This document shows, piece by piece, positions 26,264 through 34,965 of a DNA stretch of 64,000 nt. The notes below the pieces were generated by a model, which searched no databases, was not told where the DNA came from, and worked only from the letters and a program-made list of their open reading frames with translations. Numbering within the stretch: the first letter of the stretch is position 1; each line of letters opens with the position of its first letter. The stretch lies in assembly GCA_904419785.1 (NCBI GenBank), contig CAJFSY010000005.1, forward strand, positions 1 through 64,000, read 5' to 3'. The translations under genes and the position numbers were made by a program. Source of the stretch: an uncultured Neglectibacter sp. Lineage in GTDB: Bacteria > Bacillota > Clostridia > Oscillospirales > Acutalibacteraceae.

Positions 26264-27030
26264 GAAACAATCTTCTGATCGACTTGGACGGAACATTGTA
26301 TCGGGGCGACGAACCAATTCCCGAAGCCAAAGAATTTGTGGGAAAGTTGCAGAGGGGCAGTGTGCCTTTCTTGCTGTTGACAAATTGTCCGTTAAATTCT
26401 CCGAGGCTGCTTTCTGAAAAGCTTAGCAAAATGGAAATTTTTGTGCCGCCAGAGCGCATCCTGACTTCTGGAAGTGCTTGTGTTCAGTATTTGGCGGAGA
26501 AGTTTCCGGAAGAAACTGTGTTGGTGATAGGGTCGGAAAGTTTTTTGGATTTAGCCGTGACCCACGGGCTTCGTCTTTGGAAAAATGAAACCGAAATCCC
26601 CAAAGCTGTGGCTGTGGGATACGCTCCTGAATTGGATTATGAGCAATTAAGTTTGGCGTCTCATTATCTGCGGAATGGGGCGGTGTTTTTAGCTACCAAT
26701 GGGGACGCCGCCATTCCTTCCGGAGAGCGGCTGGTTCCGCATACAGGAGCTGTGGTGGAATATTTAAAAACCGCTTCGGGAAAAACGCCGTTAATTATAG
26801 GAAAGCCCTATGCTTATATGTTGAACAGTGCGTTGAAACAGCTGGGGTGTAAAAAAGAGGAATGCCTTGTGCTGGGTGATGGATTGAGCACCGATTACGC
26901 GTTCGCGGTACGCAATGGGTTGGGTTATAGGATTGTACTAACTGGCGTAACAACGCGGGAAGAGGCATATAGCTATGGAGTGCCTCCCGATAAATTGCTG
27001 GAATCCTTGTCGGCGTTCACATTTTCATAA
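26260..27030 (+). CDS. HAD-superfamily phosphatase, NagD/HAD-IIA type
   Basis: 256 residues. HAD motifs in order: motif I DLDGTLYRGD (residues 8-17), motif II LLTNCP, motif III Lys in GKPY, and motif IV LVLGDGLSTDY. A type IIA cap lies between motifs II and III. Members dephosphorylate sugar phosphates or nucleotides. The start overlaps the stop of the truncated permease (ATGA), so it has lost its original promoter; whatever drives it now lies in or across the scar. The EEP gene follows after 15 bases. Confidence 0.87.
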   Translation: MRNNLLIDLDGTLYRGDEPIPEAKEFVGKLQRGSVPFLLLTNCPLNSPRLLSEKLSKMEIFVPPERILTSGSACVQYLAEKFPEETVLVIGSESFLDLAVTHGLRLWKNETEIPKAVAVGYAPELDYEQLSLASHYLRNGAVFLATNGDAAIPSGERLVPHTGAVVEYLKTASGKTPLIIGKPYAYMLNSALKQLGCKKEECLVLGDGLSTDYAFAVRNGLGYRIVLTGVTTREEAYSYGVPPDKLLESLSAFTFS

Positions 27031-27045
27031 AGAGGGGTAAATGCT

Positions 27046-27798
27046 ATGAAAGTGGTAACTTTTAATATTCGGCGGGATTGCGATGGAGGGACACTTCATT
27101 CGTTTGAAAACCGCAAGCCTTTGATTCGGGAGAAAATTTTGAGTGAGCAGGCGGATATTATCGGCTTTCAAGAGGTGCTGCCCCATGTGGGTAATTGGTT
27201 AGAAGAAGCCCTGGATGGATATTGCGTGCTTAATTGTGGCCGTGGCGCCGGCTTCGATGATGAATCTGAAAGTATCGCTTTTTTAAAAGAAAAATATCGT
27301 TTGCTGAAATATGATACTTTCTGGCTTTCGCCCACGGAAGATATTCCCGGCAGCCGGTATGAAGACCAGAGTGAGTTTCCCCGCGTATGTAGCATGGCGG
27401 TTCTTCAACAGAAAGGGACGGGGATGTGCCTGGCGGTGTTTAATACGCATTTGGATCACGAATCGGAAAGCGCCCGAAGAAAAGGAATTCTTAAAATTCT
27501 CAACGCCATGGCAAAGTGTCCTTTTCCCGCAATCCTTACCGGAGATTTAAATACGTTTTCAGGCAGTAAAGTAGAAAGGTTAATTGCCCTTAGCGGATTG
27601 GAACTGACGGATGCTACGGCTGAAGTTGGCGTCACTTTTCACAATTATGGGGATGCATCTGAGCAACTGGATCATATTTATGTGGGCAAGGAGTGGGCTT
27701 GCATTTCTGCTCAGAAATGGGTGGATTGCCAAGACGGGATTTATCTATCAGATCATTATCCTGTTTGCGTTGAGTTAAAGTTCAATACGGAACAATAG
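27046..27798 (+). CDS. Endonuclease/exonuclease/phosphatase-family hydrolase
   Basis: 250 residues with the family signature: TFNIRRD (residues 5-11), the metal-binding Glu in IIGFQEVLP, LTGDLNTF, LDHIYVG and the C-terminal catalytic LSDHYPV. Small EEP proteins like this hydrolyse phosphodiesters of sugars or lipids and are often found in sugar-transport operons. AGAGGGG precedes ATG. It is co-transcribed with the HAD gene and ends at a strong terminator. Confidence 0.85.
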   Translation: MKVVTFNIRRDCDGGTLHSFENRKPLIREKILSEQADIIGFQEVLPHVGNWLEEALDGYCVLNCGRGAGFDDESESIAFLKEKYRLLKYDTFWLSPTEDIPGSRYEDQSEFPRVCSMAVLQQKGTGMCLAVFNTHLDHESESARRKGILKILNAMAKCPFPAILTGDLNTFSGSKVERLIALSGLELTDATAEVGVTFHNYGDASEQLDHIYVGKEWACISAQKWVDCQDGIYLSDHYPVCVELKFNTEQ

Positions 27799-27810
27799 CA
27801 TATTCAGAAA

Positions 27811-27856
27811 ACAAGAACCCAGGACGGGAAGAGTTGTCCTGGGTTCTTGTTTTTTA
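27811..27856. terminator. Strong bidirectional terminator
   Basis: ACAAGAACCCAGGAC (27811-27825) pairs with GTCCTGGGTTCTTGT (27836-27850), followed by TTTTTT. Confidence 0.88.
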
Positions 27857-28879
27857 TGGAATGGATTGGTGGTCTGTATCGCGGATGCGGTAGACGTTCA
27901 GCAAAGATCCTTTATCGGGAACAGGCTTGGGAAGCGGTGACGCCTCATCTAAATAGTAGTAAGCGGCAGAGGAATAACGGAATGGTTTTAAGCGGTCCTT
28001 TTCCCAAGGGTTACGGAAACACACCCGCAAATGATTTTGAAAGACAATCGCGTCCTGCTCGTGGAAACGATACATGGAAATCATGGAACGAAGGGTGTCT
28101 TTTAGGGGGACGCCGTGATATGGCCCGCAGAACTCATTGTCACGGAAGTACCAGCCGCCATTAAAATAATCTTCCAAGCCGGTACCTACGATTTGAGGAT
28201 GGTCTATATCGTCTTGGTCGATGCATATATACTCAGGGGCTTCCAGATATGCCAAATAATTGTATTCCTGTCCCTGCATGGAAATCGCGCAGCCCACGTA
28301 GTGGCCGGTTCCGTCAACGCACAATATGTCCATGGGTTCCGAGCCAGTATTTTCTCCGCATTGAAATTGGCAGTGGAACCTGCCGGTGTGGCTTTCTAAA
28401 TGGTCCAACACCTGGTAATTGGCATTGAGAAAAATATCGGCAGGAATAGAATCGTGGAGGTTTTCTGCCTCAATGCGGATTCCTTTTTCAAAGGGCATGG
28501 GGAAATAGCTGTAAAATCCACCGCTGCTCATACCAAGAAATTTAGAAAGGTAAGGGCGGTATTCACAGTGACCTACACCGAAAAAGTCTCCTATAGGCGC
28601 TTCGACACTGGGGAAAGCGTTTCCGTCGAAATAGATTCTCAAAATCACGCTGCGGAGCAATTTGGAATCGATTTCGGCGTTGGGGTTCCAATGCTGCCAG
28701 AACCATCCGGGGAAAGTGAGCCATAGACGGGTAATCACGCCGGTTTCTTCTGTTTGCGCCAGAGTCAATGTTTGATGGGGTTCAACGCGAAGTGTTTTCT
28801 GGCGTGTTTCGGGACAAAAAGTGGTTAATTGCCGGGAGGTTCCCGGGCGTAGCTGGTAAATGGGCGTATCCCATTGCAT
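27854..28879 (-). CDS. DUF2961/GH172-family glycoside hydrolase-like protein
   Basis: 341 residues covering the DUF2961 core: VITRLWLTFPG near residue 48, the conserved APIGDFFGVGHCEYRPYLS near 95, SYFPMPFEKGIRIE, and GLEDYFNGGWYF. The DUF2961 family includes GH172 enzymes that act on difructose anhydrides and arabinofuranosides and work as oligomers. No signal peptide is seen. GGGAGGATTTTT precedes the ATG. It stands alone with its own promoter, next to the remnants of a sugar-transport operon. Confidence 0.85.
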   Translation of the reverse strand: MQWDTPIYQLRPGTSRQLTTFCPETRQKTLRVEPHQTLTLAQTEETGVITRLWLTFPGWFWQHWNPNAEIDSKLLRSVILRIYFDGNAFPSVEAPIGDFFGVGHCEYRPYLSKFLGMSSGGFYSYFPMPFEKGIRIEAENLHDSIPADIFLNANYQVLDHLESHTGRFHCQFQCGENTGSEPMDILCVDGTGHYVGCAISMQGQEYNYLAYLEAPEYICIDQDDIDHPQIVGTGLEDYFNGGWYFRDNEFCGPYHGVPLKDTLRSMISMYRFHEQDAIVFQNHLRVCFRNPWEKDRLKPFRYSSAAYYYLDEASPLPKPVPDKGSLLNVYRIRDTDHQSIP

Positions 28880-28940
28880 AATAAAAATCCTCCCAAATTG
28901 GTTTTTAAAACGGGAATTTTCTCTCGTTTTTTCTATGGGT

Positions 28941-28949
28941 ATTATAGCA
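28941..28949 (-). promoter_or_regulatory. Promoter of the GH172-like gene
   Basis: On the minus strand an extended -10, TGC-TATAAT, with no clear -35 element, about 60 bases upstream of the start codon. Confidence 0.5.
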
Positions 28950-29081
28950 TAGGCTGTCTATCAAAAACAGTGATTTTCCTAATGTTTGGATAGCGCACTT
29001 CTCACAAAAATGAAGGGGCTTTTTTGCTGTTTTCGCAAGGCGTGAATTTGAAGATTGCGCAATGATAAAAAGAATTTCGTG

Positions 29082-29110
29082 TTGACAGTACATGCGGTTT
29101 TGGGTATAAT
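29082..29110 (+). promoter_or_regulatory. Consensus promoter of the riboswitch-antiporter unit
   Basis: TTGACA (29082-29087), 17-bp spacer, TATAAT (29105-29110): fully consensus, so output is set by the RNA downstream. Confidence 0.88.
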
Positions 29111-29137
29111 CAAACTATAAATAAAATAGAATGTAGT

Positions 29138-29218
29138 AAGGGAATGAAGTTCTCCCTCGGCATGCCGAAACCGCTGTATAGAGCTGATGACTTCTGCGTT
29201 ATGCAGAGGTCTTTTTTT
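29138..29218 (+). ncRNA. Fluoride (crcB-type) riboswitch with terminator
   Basis: The aptamer shows GGGAATGAAGTTCTCCC, a CGGCATGCCG side hairpin, AAACCGC, and AGCTGATGACTTC, in the order of fluoride aptamers. GAAGT near 29145 can pair with ACTTC near 29190, as the pairing model requires. The 3' part GACTTCTGC (29189-29197) alternatively pairs with GCAGAGGTC (29203-29211) before seven T residues. Bound fluoride should block this terminator and turn the antiporter on. The match is by eye to published examples. Confidence 0.85.
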
Positions 29219-29221
29219 ATT

Positions 29222-29264
29222 AAGCCGGACATTTCTGCGTAACAACAGAGATGTCCGGCTTTTT
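29222..29264 (+). terminator. Second hairpin terminator between the riboswitch and the antiporter gene
   Basis: AAGCCGGACAT (29222-29232) pairs with ATGTCCGGCTT (29251-29261), then TTT: an 11-bp GC-rich stem. Its loop region, TTTCTGCGTAACAACAGAG, resembles the riboswitch terminator (CTTCTGCGTTATGCAGAG), suggesting a duplicated and diverged hairpin. Confidence 0.7.
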
Positions 29265-29303
29265 CGGTGATAAGATATGATTTTATCTTTAGGAGGAAGT
29301 TTT

Positions 29304-30548
29304 ATGTTAACATCGTTGGCGCTCATTTTCTTGGTGGGACTTTCCATGGCCGCGATTTGCCAAAAATTGAAACTGCCACGGATTATTGGTATGTTGGTTA
29401 CGGGTGTTGTTTTGGGGCCATATGTTCTTGATCTGCTGGATTCTTCTATTCTGGGGATTTCTTCTGAGCTGCGCCAAATGGCCTTGATTATTATTTTGCT
29501 AAAGGCCGGACTCTCGCTGAATCTTGCGGATTTGAAAAGAGTAGGCCGTCCCGCTGTAATGATGTCTTGCGTGCCGGCAAGCTTTGAGATTTTAGCGGTC
29601 GTTCTTTTCGCGGCTTATTTGCTTGGTGTCTCAAGAATAGAAGCCGCTGTAATGGGAGCAGTTTTAGGGGCGGTTTCGCCAGCTGTGGTTGTGCCGAGAA
29701 TGGTCCAACTGATAGATGCCCGGTATGGGACGGGGAAAAGCGTTCCCCAGTTGATTATGGCTGGCGCTTCCTGCGATGATATCTTCGTGATAGTTTTGTT
29801 CACCACTTTTGTGAGTATGGCCCAGGGCGGGCAGGTTCATATTTTGGATTTTCTCAATATCCCGGTCTCCATAGTGTTGGGTATTGCCTTGGGTATATTG
29901 GCGGGGTGTGGTCTTTCCATGTTTTTTGAAACTGCCTATGCTCATAAGCACTGTGTCAGGAACAGTATGAAAGTAATTGTTGTGTTGGGAGTTTCGTTTC
30001 TGCTGATGGCGATCGAAACGTGGTTGAAAAATATAGTAGCAGTTTCGGGGTTATTGGCGGTTATGAGTATGGCATGCGCTTTGAAAATCAAGAGTGTAGA
30101 TTTTGTTTCCAAAAGATTGTCAGAAAAATTTGGGAAGTTGTGGTTGGCCGCCGAAGTGATTCTTTTTGTTCTGGTAGGCGCCGCGGTGGATATCCGGTAT
30201 ACGTTGGAAGCCGGATTGGCGGCTGTTGCTCTGATTGTTCTTGCATTGGCTTTTCGGGCGATGGGCGTGTTGGTTTGCCTGATCAAAACAAAGTTAACGT
30301 GGAAAGAACGGCTTTTTTGCGTGATTGCCTATTGGCCTAAAGCAACTGTGCAAGCGGCTATAGGTTCTGTGCCGCTAGCGATGGGGCTTTCGTGCGGCCC
30401 GATTGTTTTATCTGTGGCAGTGCTGGCAATTCTTATTACAGCGCCATTGGGCGCTATGGGAATAGACTTGACGTATAAAAAGCTGCTTGTGAGAGAATCG
30501 GTAAATGAAGCAGATGTGATAACGAGCGGTAAGTGTGTTTCTCAATAA
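29304..30548 (+). CDS. Cation/proton antiporter (CPA family), fluoride-riboswitch controlled
   Basis: 414 residues, about twelve to thirteen membrane segments, with the Na+/H+ exchanger fold features MLVTGVVLGPYVL near residue 32 and GASCDDIF in the middle, where the paired Asp residues are expected. The ATG after AGGAGGAAG is chosen; an upstream in-frame ATG adds nine residues. Antiporters are among the genes known to follow fluoride riboswitches, so a role in fluoride resistance (extrusion or compensating ion balance) is inferred. Canonical crcB/fluc is not adjacent. Confidence 0.85.
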   Translation: MLTSLALIFLVGLSMAAICQKLKLPRIIGMLVTGVVLGPYVLDLLDSSILGISSELRQMALIIILLKAGLSLNLADLKRVGRPAVMMSCVPASFEILAVVLFAAYLLGVSRIEAAVMGAVLGAVSPAVVVPRMVQLIDARYGTGKSVPQLIMAGASCDDIFVIVLFTTFVSMAQGGQVHILDFLNIPVSIVLGIALGILAGCGLSMFFETAYAHKHCVRNSMKVIVVLGVSFLLMAIETWLKNIVAVSGLLAVMSMACALKIKSVDFVSKRLSEKFGKLWLAAEVILFVLVGAAVDIRYTLEAGLAAVALIVLALAFRAMGVLVCLIKTKLTWKERLFCVIAYWPKATVQAAIGSVPLAMGLSCGPIVLSVAVLAILITAPLGAMGIDLTYKKLLVRESVNEADVITSGKCVSQ

Positions 30549-30625
30549 GAAATTGTTGATGTACGGTTAAACGAGGTGCGATGCTTTTCTGGTTAAAAAT
30601 TATTGCCAAATAATACTGCTCCGGT

Positions 30626-31900
30626 TTAGTGGCTTTCTTCCTCTACATTGGGTTCCTGGATACGGCCAATGATCACCATTGCCAAAACGAACAGGAGGAA
30701 GGTAAAAACAAAAGGCAAACGGCGGTCCAGGCTGGAAAGCCAGCCGGCCAGGTAGCCGAAGGGTGAAGAAAGAGCTATGGTAGAAGCTCGGATCAAAGCG
30801 TTTAAGCGCGCCCGTTCTTGAGCGTTGATGTTCAGCTGCAGCAGCGCGTCCATGCGAGGATTCACCAAAGCGGCAGCTACGGCGGCTACAAACACGTAGA
30901 CCAGCACAAATCCCAAGCCGCCGGCCGGTGAGAAAATCAATACCAGGGCCGCTACGCAATACAGTACCAGGCCGGTCCACAGGGGAGCGCGGAATTTTGT
31001 GGCGCTCGTGCGGTGCTGAATACCCACCATAAAGACCAACATGACGGCTGCGTTCAAAATAGGAAACAGTGCCAGATAGTTTTCCGAAAGCCCTAAACGC
31101 TGGGTTACGTATAAGCTGAAAAAGTTGGTGCTTACCATGTTAGTGATATACAGGATCACCGACACAGATACTGCTTTCAACACGGCTTTTTCTTTCAGCA
31201 GGCGGGGGATTAGATGACGGTATTCACCCAGCATGTGCAAAAAGGATACGCCTTTCGTTTCTGCCCGGCGGATCTTTCCTTGCTTGGTTTCGTGGCAGAA
31301 TTTAAAGGTGATAAGGGTTTTGGTGATCATCGTCAGAGCAAAGAGGAAATAGAGCACCCGTACTACAGGTACCACCGAATAGGCGTTGACGAACAGGCCG
31401 GAAAGGGGCGCGAAGAAAATGGCTGCCAGCCCGCCTATATTTACCCAGGTATAGATGCTCACCAGATCTTTGGGGCGGGCATCCTCGATAAGCAAACAAA
31501 ACCAAGCTGTTTGGTTGATCTGCTCGAAGCAGTTGAGGATGGCGGCGGCTAAAAACAGCCAGAAGTTATTGGACACGGACCAAACTAGGCAGGCCATGGC
31601 CCAGCCGAAGAAGTCACCCATCATGGTGGTGAATTTTCGGCCTACTTTGTCAGTTAAGATTCCGCCAAAGAAAGAGAAGAATACCTGAATTACCATAGCG
31701 ATGGAAAGAATCAGGCCGATTTGCACGTCTGTGATGCCCTGGGTATACATGTAAAGGGTGGCGAACGGTGCGATCAGGTTGTATGGAATGCCCCACAGGG
31801 GTTCGATCAGCACCAAAGTCCGAGGGTTTCCTTGGTTGTCAGCCAATACTTGAATTAAGGGATGCTCCCCTAGTTTTTTAAATTTTGCTTTTAGATTCAT
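30626..31900 (-). CDS. Major facilitator superfamily transporter
   Basis: 424 residues with about twelve membrane segments and the loop 2-3 motif GILTDKVGRKFTTMMG (near residue 85), diagnostic of the superfamily. The substrate cannot be predicted. Of the clustered start codons, the ATG giving MNLKAKF lies eight bases after GGGGAG; the upstream ones are too close or lack a site. The gene is alone, divergent from the TVP38 gene, and ends shortly before the antiporter's 3' end. The 77-base convergent gap shows no clear hairpin. Confidence 0.88.
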   Translation of the reverse strand: MNLKAKFKKLGEHPLIQVLADNQGNPRTLVLIEPLWGIPYNLIAPFATLYMYTQGITDVQIGLILSIAMVIQVFFSFFGGILTDKVGRKFTTMMGDFFGWAMACLVWSVSNNFWLFLAAAILNCFEQINQTAWFCLLIEDARPKDLVSIYTWVNIGGLAAIFFAPLSGLFVNAYSVVPVVRVLYFLFALTMITKTLITFKFCHETKQGKIRRAETKGVSFLHMLGEYRHLIPRLLKEKAVLKAVSVSVILYITNMVSTNFFSLYVTQRLGLSENYLALFPILNAAVMLVFMVGIQHRTSATKFRAPLWTGLVLYCVAALVLIFSPAGGLGFVLVYVFVAAVAAALVNPRMDALLQLNINAQERARLNALIRASTIALSSPFGYLAGWLSSLDRRLPFVFTFLLFVLAMVIIGRIQEPNVEEESH

Positions 31901-32106
31901 ACACATTCTCCCCACTCCATCTCGATTTCCCACCCATTCTATCATACTCTCAGGAGATGGGAAAGGGGATTTTGAGGGATTTTTGTTTTCGGTAAGTATG
32001 AGGATATCTTAAAAGAAAATTCAGAAATTTTTGAAGATTTTTTGAGGTATTTCCTCTATACTAACTTAAGCAGACAAGCTGAAAGGAAAAGGGGTGGCGT
32101 TCGTTT

Positions 32107-32856
32107 ATGGACAAGCAGGAACAAAAACGAAAGCGCATAATAGCGTTGATGGGCGTGGGTTTGTTTATAGTTTTTACCATTGTAGTGTGTTGGTTTGTAG
32201 GGCGGCCCATGATCCAATTTGTATCCCAGCCGGAACAATTCCGGGAATGGGTGAATACCCATGGGGTTTGGGGACGGCTGGCGTTTATGGGGATGATGGC
32301 GTTTCAAGTAATTATTGCTGTTGTACCCGGGGAACCGCTGGAAATTGGAGCTGGTTATGCCTTTGGTGTTTTTGAGGGGACTTGCCTCTGCTTGTTGGGC
32401 ACTTTAATAGGCAGCGTTGTCATTTTCCTTTTTGTAAAACGATTTGGCATGAAGTTTGTGACGTTGTTTGTCTCTGAGGAGAAGATTCTTTCTTTAAAGT
32501 TTTTGCAGAATACACGCAGACTTCACTTGGTAGCGTTCATTCTCTTTTTTATTCCCGGAACGCCAAAGGACGTGTTGACCTATATTGTGGGGCTTACACC
32601 GATGCGGCTGCCGGCCTGGATATTCATCACTACGGTGGCGCGTATCCCTTCGGTGATTACCTCTACTATAGGTGGGGACGCTTTGGGGACCCAAGAGTAC
32701 CTTTTTGCAGTGATCGTCTTTGTGGCGACGGCGGTCATCAGCGGGCTGGGAGTGCTCGTTTACCGGCAGATCACCAAACATCATGCGGAGAAGGAAGCGC
32801 AGAGGGAAGCGGTACCGGAAGCTGCAGGAACGAACTTAGATGAGCGGGCTGTATAA
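32107..32856 (+). CDS. TVP38/TMEM64 (DedA-like) membrane protein
   Basis: 249 residues with about six membrane segments and the SNARE-associated/VTT-domain pattern: VVPGEPLEIGAGYAFG near residue 77 and the re-entrant FIPGTPKDVLTYIVGLTPM near 145. Family members are implicated in lipid scrambling or membrane homeostasis. The C-terminal 25 residues are charged and probably cytoplasmic. It is monocistronic, with a short terminator hairpin after it. Confidence 0.87.
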   Translation: MDKQEQKRKRIIALMGVGLFIVFTIVVCWFVGRPMIQFVSQPEQFREWVNTHGVWGRLAFMGMMAFQVIIAVVPGEPLEIGAGYAFGVFEGTCLCLLGTLIGSVVIFLFVKRFGMKFVTLFVSEEKILSLKFLQNTRRLHLVAFILFFIPGTPKDVLTYIVGLTPMRLPAWIFITTVARIPSVITSTIGGDALGTQEYLFAVIVFVATAVISGLGVLVYRQITKHHAEKEAQREAVPEAAGTNLDERAV

Positions 32857-32891
32857 AGCAGTGGATACATTGCATAAAAATCAGTGAAACG

Positions 32892-32922
32892 GAGGAGAGG
32901 TTCTTACCTCTCTTTCTTTATT
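32892..32922 (+). terminator. Terminator after the TVP38 gene
   Basis: GAGAGGT, loop TCTT, ACCTCTC, followed by TTTCTTTATTT. Confidence 0.7.
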
Positions 32923-32984
32923 TCCAAGAAATTTCGGGGGATTCCTTTGAAAATGAAGGGGGGAGAAGAAAGATTTGCAAAAAT

Positions 32985-33002
32985 TATGAATAAATATTCA
33001 TT
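32985..33002 (+). promoter_or_regulatory. ARG box (ArgR operator) of the arginine operon
   Basis: TGAATA-AA-TATTCA at 32987-33000 is a perfect inverted repeat that matches the ArgR/AhrC operator consensus. It sits just before the -35 element of argG, so arginine-loaded ArgR should repress the operon. The argR gene is not in the window. Confidence 0.85.
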
Positions 33003-33008
33003 AAGGGG

Positions 33009-33036
33009 TTGATTTTTCCAGCGAGGGGTGTATAAT
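33009..33036 (+). promoter_or_regulatory. Promoter of argG
   Basis: TTGATT (33009-33014), 16-bp spacer, TATAAT (33031-33036), about 60 bases before the start codon and immediately downstream of the ARG box. Confidence 0.75.
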
Positions 33037-33096
33037 AGCAACTACAGAGAAACGATATGGGAATCTTTGAAATCGAAATAAAGGAAGGGACCTTTC

Positions 33097-34323
33097 ATGG
33101 CAAACGAGATCAAAAAGGTAGTTCTGGCTTATTCCGGCGGCCTGGATACTTCTATTATCATCCCTTGGCTGAAGGAAAATTATAACAACTGCGAAGTGAT
33201 CGCGGTTTCTGGCGACGTAGGCCAGGGCACGGAACTGGACGGTTTGGAAGAGAAAGCGAAAAAGACAGGCGCTTCTAAATTGTATGTGCTGGACCTGAAA
33301 GAGGAATTTGTTACCGACTATGTTTACCCCACCGTAAAGGCCGGCGCTGTTTACGAGAATAAATATTTGCTGGGCACTTCCTTTGCACGTCCTATCATCG
33401 CCAAAGGCATTGTGGAGATCGCCAAAAAAGAAGGCGCCGATGCCATCTGCCACGGCTGCACCGGCAAGGGTAACGACCAGGTGCGTTTCGAGTTGGCCAT
33501 CAAGGCGTTCGCTCCTGATATGAAGATCATCGCTCCTTGGCGTATTTGGGATATCAAGTCCCGTGAAGAGGAGATCGAGTACGCCGAGGCCCACAATATT
33601 CCTTTGAAGATCAACCGCGAAACCAACTATTCTAAGGATAAAAACTTGTGGCATCTGTCCCACGAGGGTCTGGATTTGGAAAACCCCGCCAACGAGCCCC
33701 AGTACAACAAGCCCGGGTTCCTGGAACTGGGCGTTTCCCCGGAGCAGGCTCCCGATGAGCCCACTTACATCACCTTGCATTTTGAGAAGGGCGTTCCCAC
33801 TCAGCTGGACGGCCAGACCCTTTCCGGCAAAGAGATGGTGGAGAAACTGAATGAGCTGGGCGGCAAAAACGGCATCGGCTTGGCAGATATCGTGGAAAAC
33901 CGTTTGGTGGGCATGAAGTCCCGGGGCGTTTATGAAACTCCCGGCGGCACCATTTTGTATCACGCTCACAACAAGCTGGAAGAACTTTGCCTGGATCGTG
34001 ACACCTATCATTACAAGCAGCAGGTGGCTTTGAAATTTGCCGAGCTGGTCTACTACGGCCAGTGGTACACTCCTTTGCGCCAGGCGTTGTCTGCCTTTGT
34101 GGATTCTACCCAGGAAACCGTTACTGGCGATGTGAAACTGAAACTGTATAAGGGCAATATCATCGACGCCGGCGTCACCTCGCCTTATTCCCTCTACGAT
34201 GAGGAGATCGCTACATTCGACGAGGATGAAGTCTATAACCAGGCGGATTCTGCCGGGTTCATCAACCTGTTTGGCCTGCCTATCAAGGTGCAAGCGAAAA
34301 AAGGTTTGACTTACGACAAGTAA
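33097..34323 (+). CDS. argG: Argininosuccinate synthase
   Basis: 408 residues, family length. It joins citrulline and aspartate with ATP to give argininosuccinate, the penultimate arginine step. The P-loop-like AYSGGLDTS is at residues 10-18, with further conserved segments [15 protein letters not shown] near 125 and [19 protein letters not shown] near 265. AAGGAAGGG precedes the ATG. It is first in the arg cluster, behind an ARG box, and is followed by a small hairpin with TTTT that may set its ratio to the rest. Confidence 0.97.
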   Translation: MANEIKKVVLAYSGGLDTSIIIPWLKENYNNCEVIAVSGDVGQGTELDGLEEKAKKTGASKLYVLDLKEEFVTDYVYPTVKAGAVYENKYLLGTSFARPIIAKGIVEIAKKEGADAICHGCTGKGNDQVRFELAIKAFAPDMKIIAPWRIWDIKSREEEIEYAEAHNIPLKINRETNYSKDKNLWHLSHEGLDLENPANEPQYNKPGFLELGVSPEQAPDEPTYITLHFEKGVPTQLDGQTLSGKEMVEKLNELGGKNGIGLADIVENRLVGMKSRGVYETPGGTILYHAHNKLEELCLDRDTYHYKQQVALKFAELVYYGQWYTPLRQALSAFVDSTQETVTGDVKLKLYKGNIIDAGVTSPYSLYDEEIATFDEDEVYNQADSAGFINLFGLPIKVQAKKGLTYDK

Positions 34324-34366
34324 GCCGTTTGGCTTAGCCAGAGGATCATTTAAAAATTGCAGGGTT

Positions 34367-34392
34367 AGGGCGGACGGGCGTCTGCCCTTTTC
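34367..34392 (+). terminator. Partial terminator or attenuator between argG and the NUDIX gene
   Basis: AGGGC-G-GACG pairs with CGTC-T-GCCCT, followed by TTT CC. The short T run suggests incomplete termination, so argH and the rest are probably transcribed by read-through. Confidence 0.55.
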
Positions 34393-34416
34393 CTGCTTCC
34401 CAGGGAGGAAAGCGGT

Positions 34417-34965
34417 TTGGAGCTTGTGGATATTTATGACGCTCATGGCAGGCTCACCGGCATAGTCCGGGACAGGGCAGAGCCCTTGGGAGAAGGGGAG
34501 TATCTGCTGGCGGTGGGCATGTGGATCGTGGATAGGGAAAACAATATCCTCCTTACTAAGCGCAGCTTGGAGAAACGCTGGGCTCCCGGCAAGTGGGAAA
34601 ACACCGCCGGTCATGTCCAAGCGGGTGAGGACTGCGTGGCGGCCATTCTTCGAGAGCTCAAGGAAGAGACGGGACTTTCTGTCTCTGAAAACCAGCTGGT
34701 TTATTTGGGAAGCGCCCACTCAGGCCACTACTTTGGTGAAAACTATGGTGTGCGTTTGGGAGAGCGTCCTGAAAAGTTTACCTTCCAAAAGGGAGAGACC
34801 TGCGGAGCCAAGTGGGTCACTCCGGAGGAACTGGCGGAAATGGAGGAGCAAGGCGAACTTTCCCCTTCGGTGCTCTCTCATCTTACAGGCGGTTATCTGG
34901 CCGCGTTTTTAAAGTTCATCGGCCGTGAAGGCGTCAATTTGTTTGGAAAGGACGAAGCCTCATGA
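34417..34965 (+). CDS. NUDIX hydrolase
   Basis: 182 residues from a TTG seven bases after GGGAGGAA. The NUDIX box is complete: GHVQAGEDCVAAILRELKEE near residue 66, with the REL-x-EE metal ligands. The fold resembles the IPP-isomerase-like/YfcD branch (N-terminal ELVDIYDAHGRLTG). Members hydrolyse nucleoside diphosphate derivatives. Its stop overlaps argH by ATGA, so it is translationally coupled to arginine biosynthesis; why is unclear. Confidence 0.88.
   Translation: MELVDIYDAHGRLTGIVRDRAEPLGEGEYLLAVGMWIVDRENNILLTKRSLEKRWAPGKWENTAGHVQAGEDCVAAILRELKEETGLSVSENQLVYLGSAHSGHYFGENYGVRLGERPEKFTFQKGETCGAKWVTPEELAEMEEQGELSPSVLSHLTGGYLAAFLKFIGREGVNLFGKDEAS

Noticed and set aside
33001-34719. 572-codon open frame on the minus strand opposite argG
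   Set aside because: Antisense shadow of argG and part of the NUDIX gene; composition and lack of motifs do not support coding.
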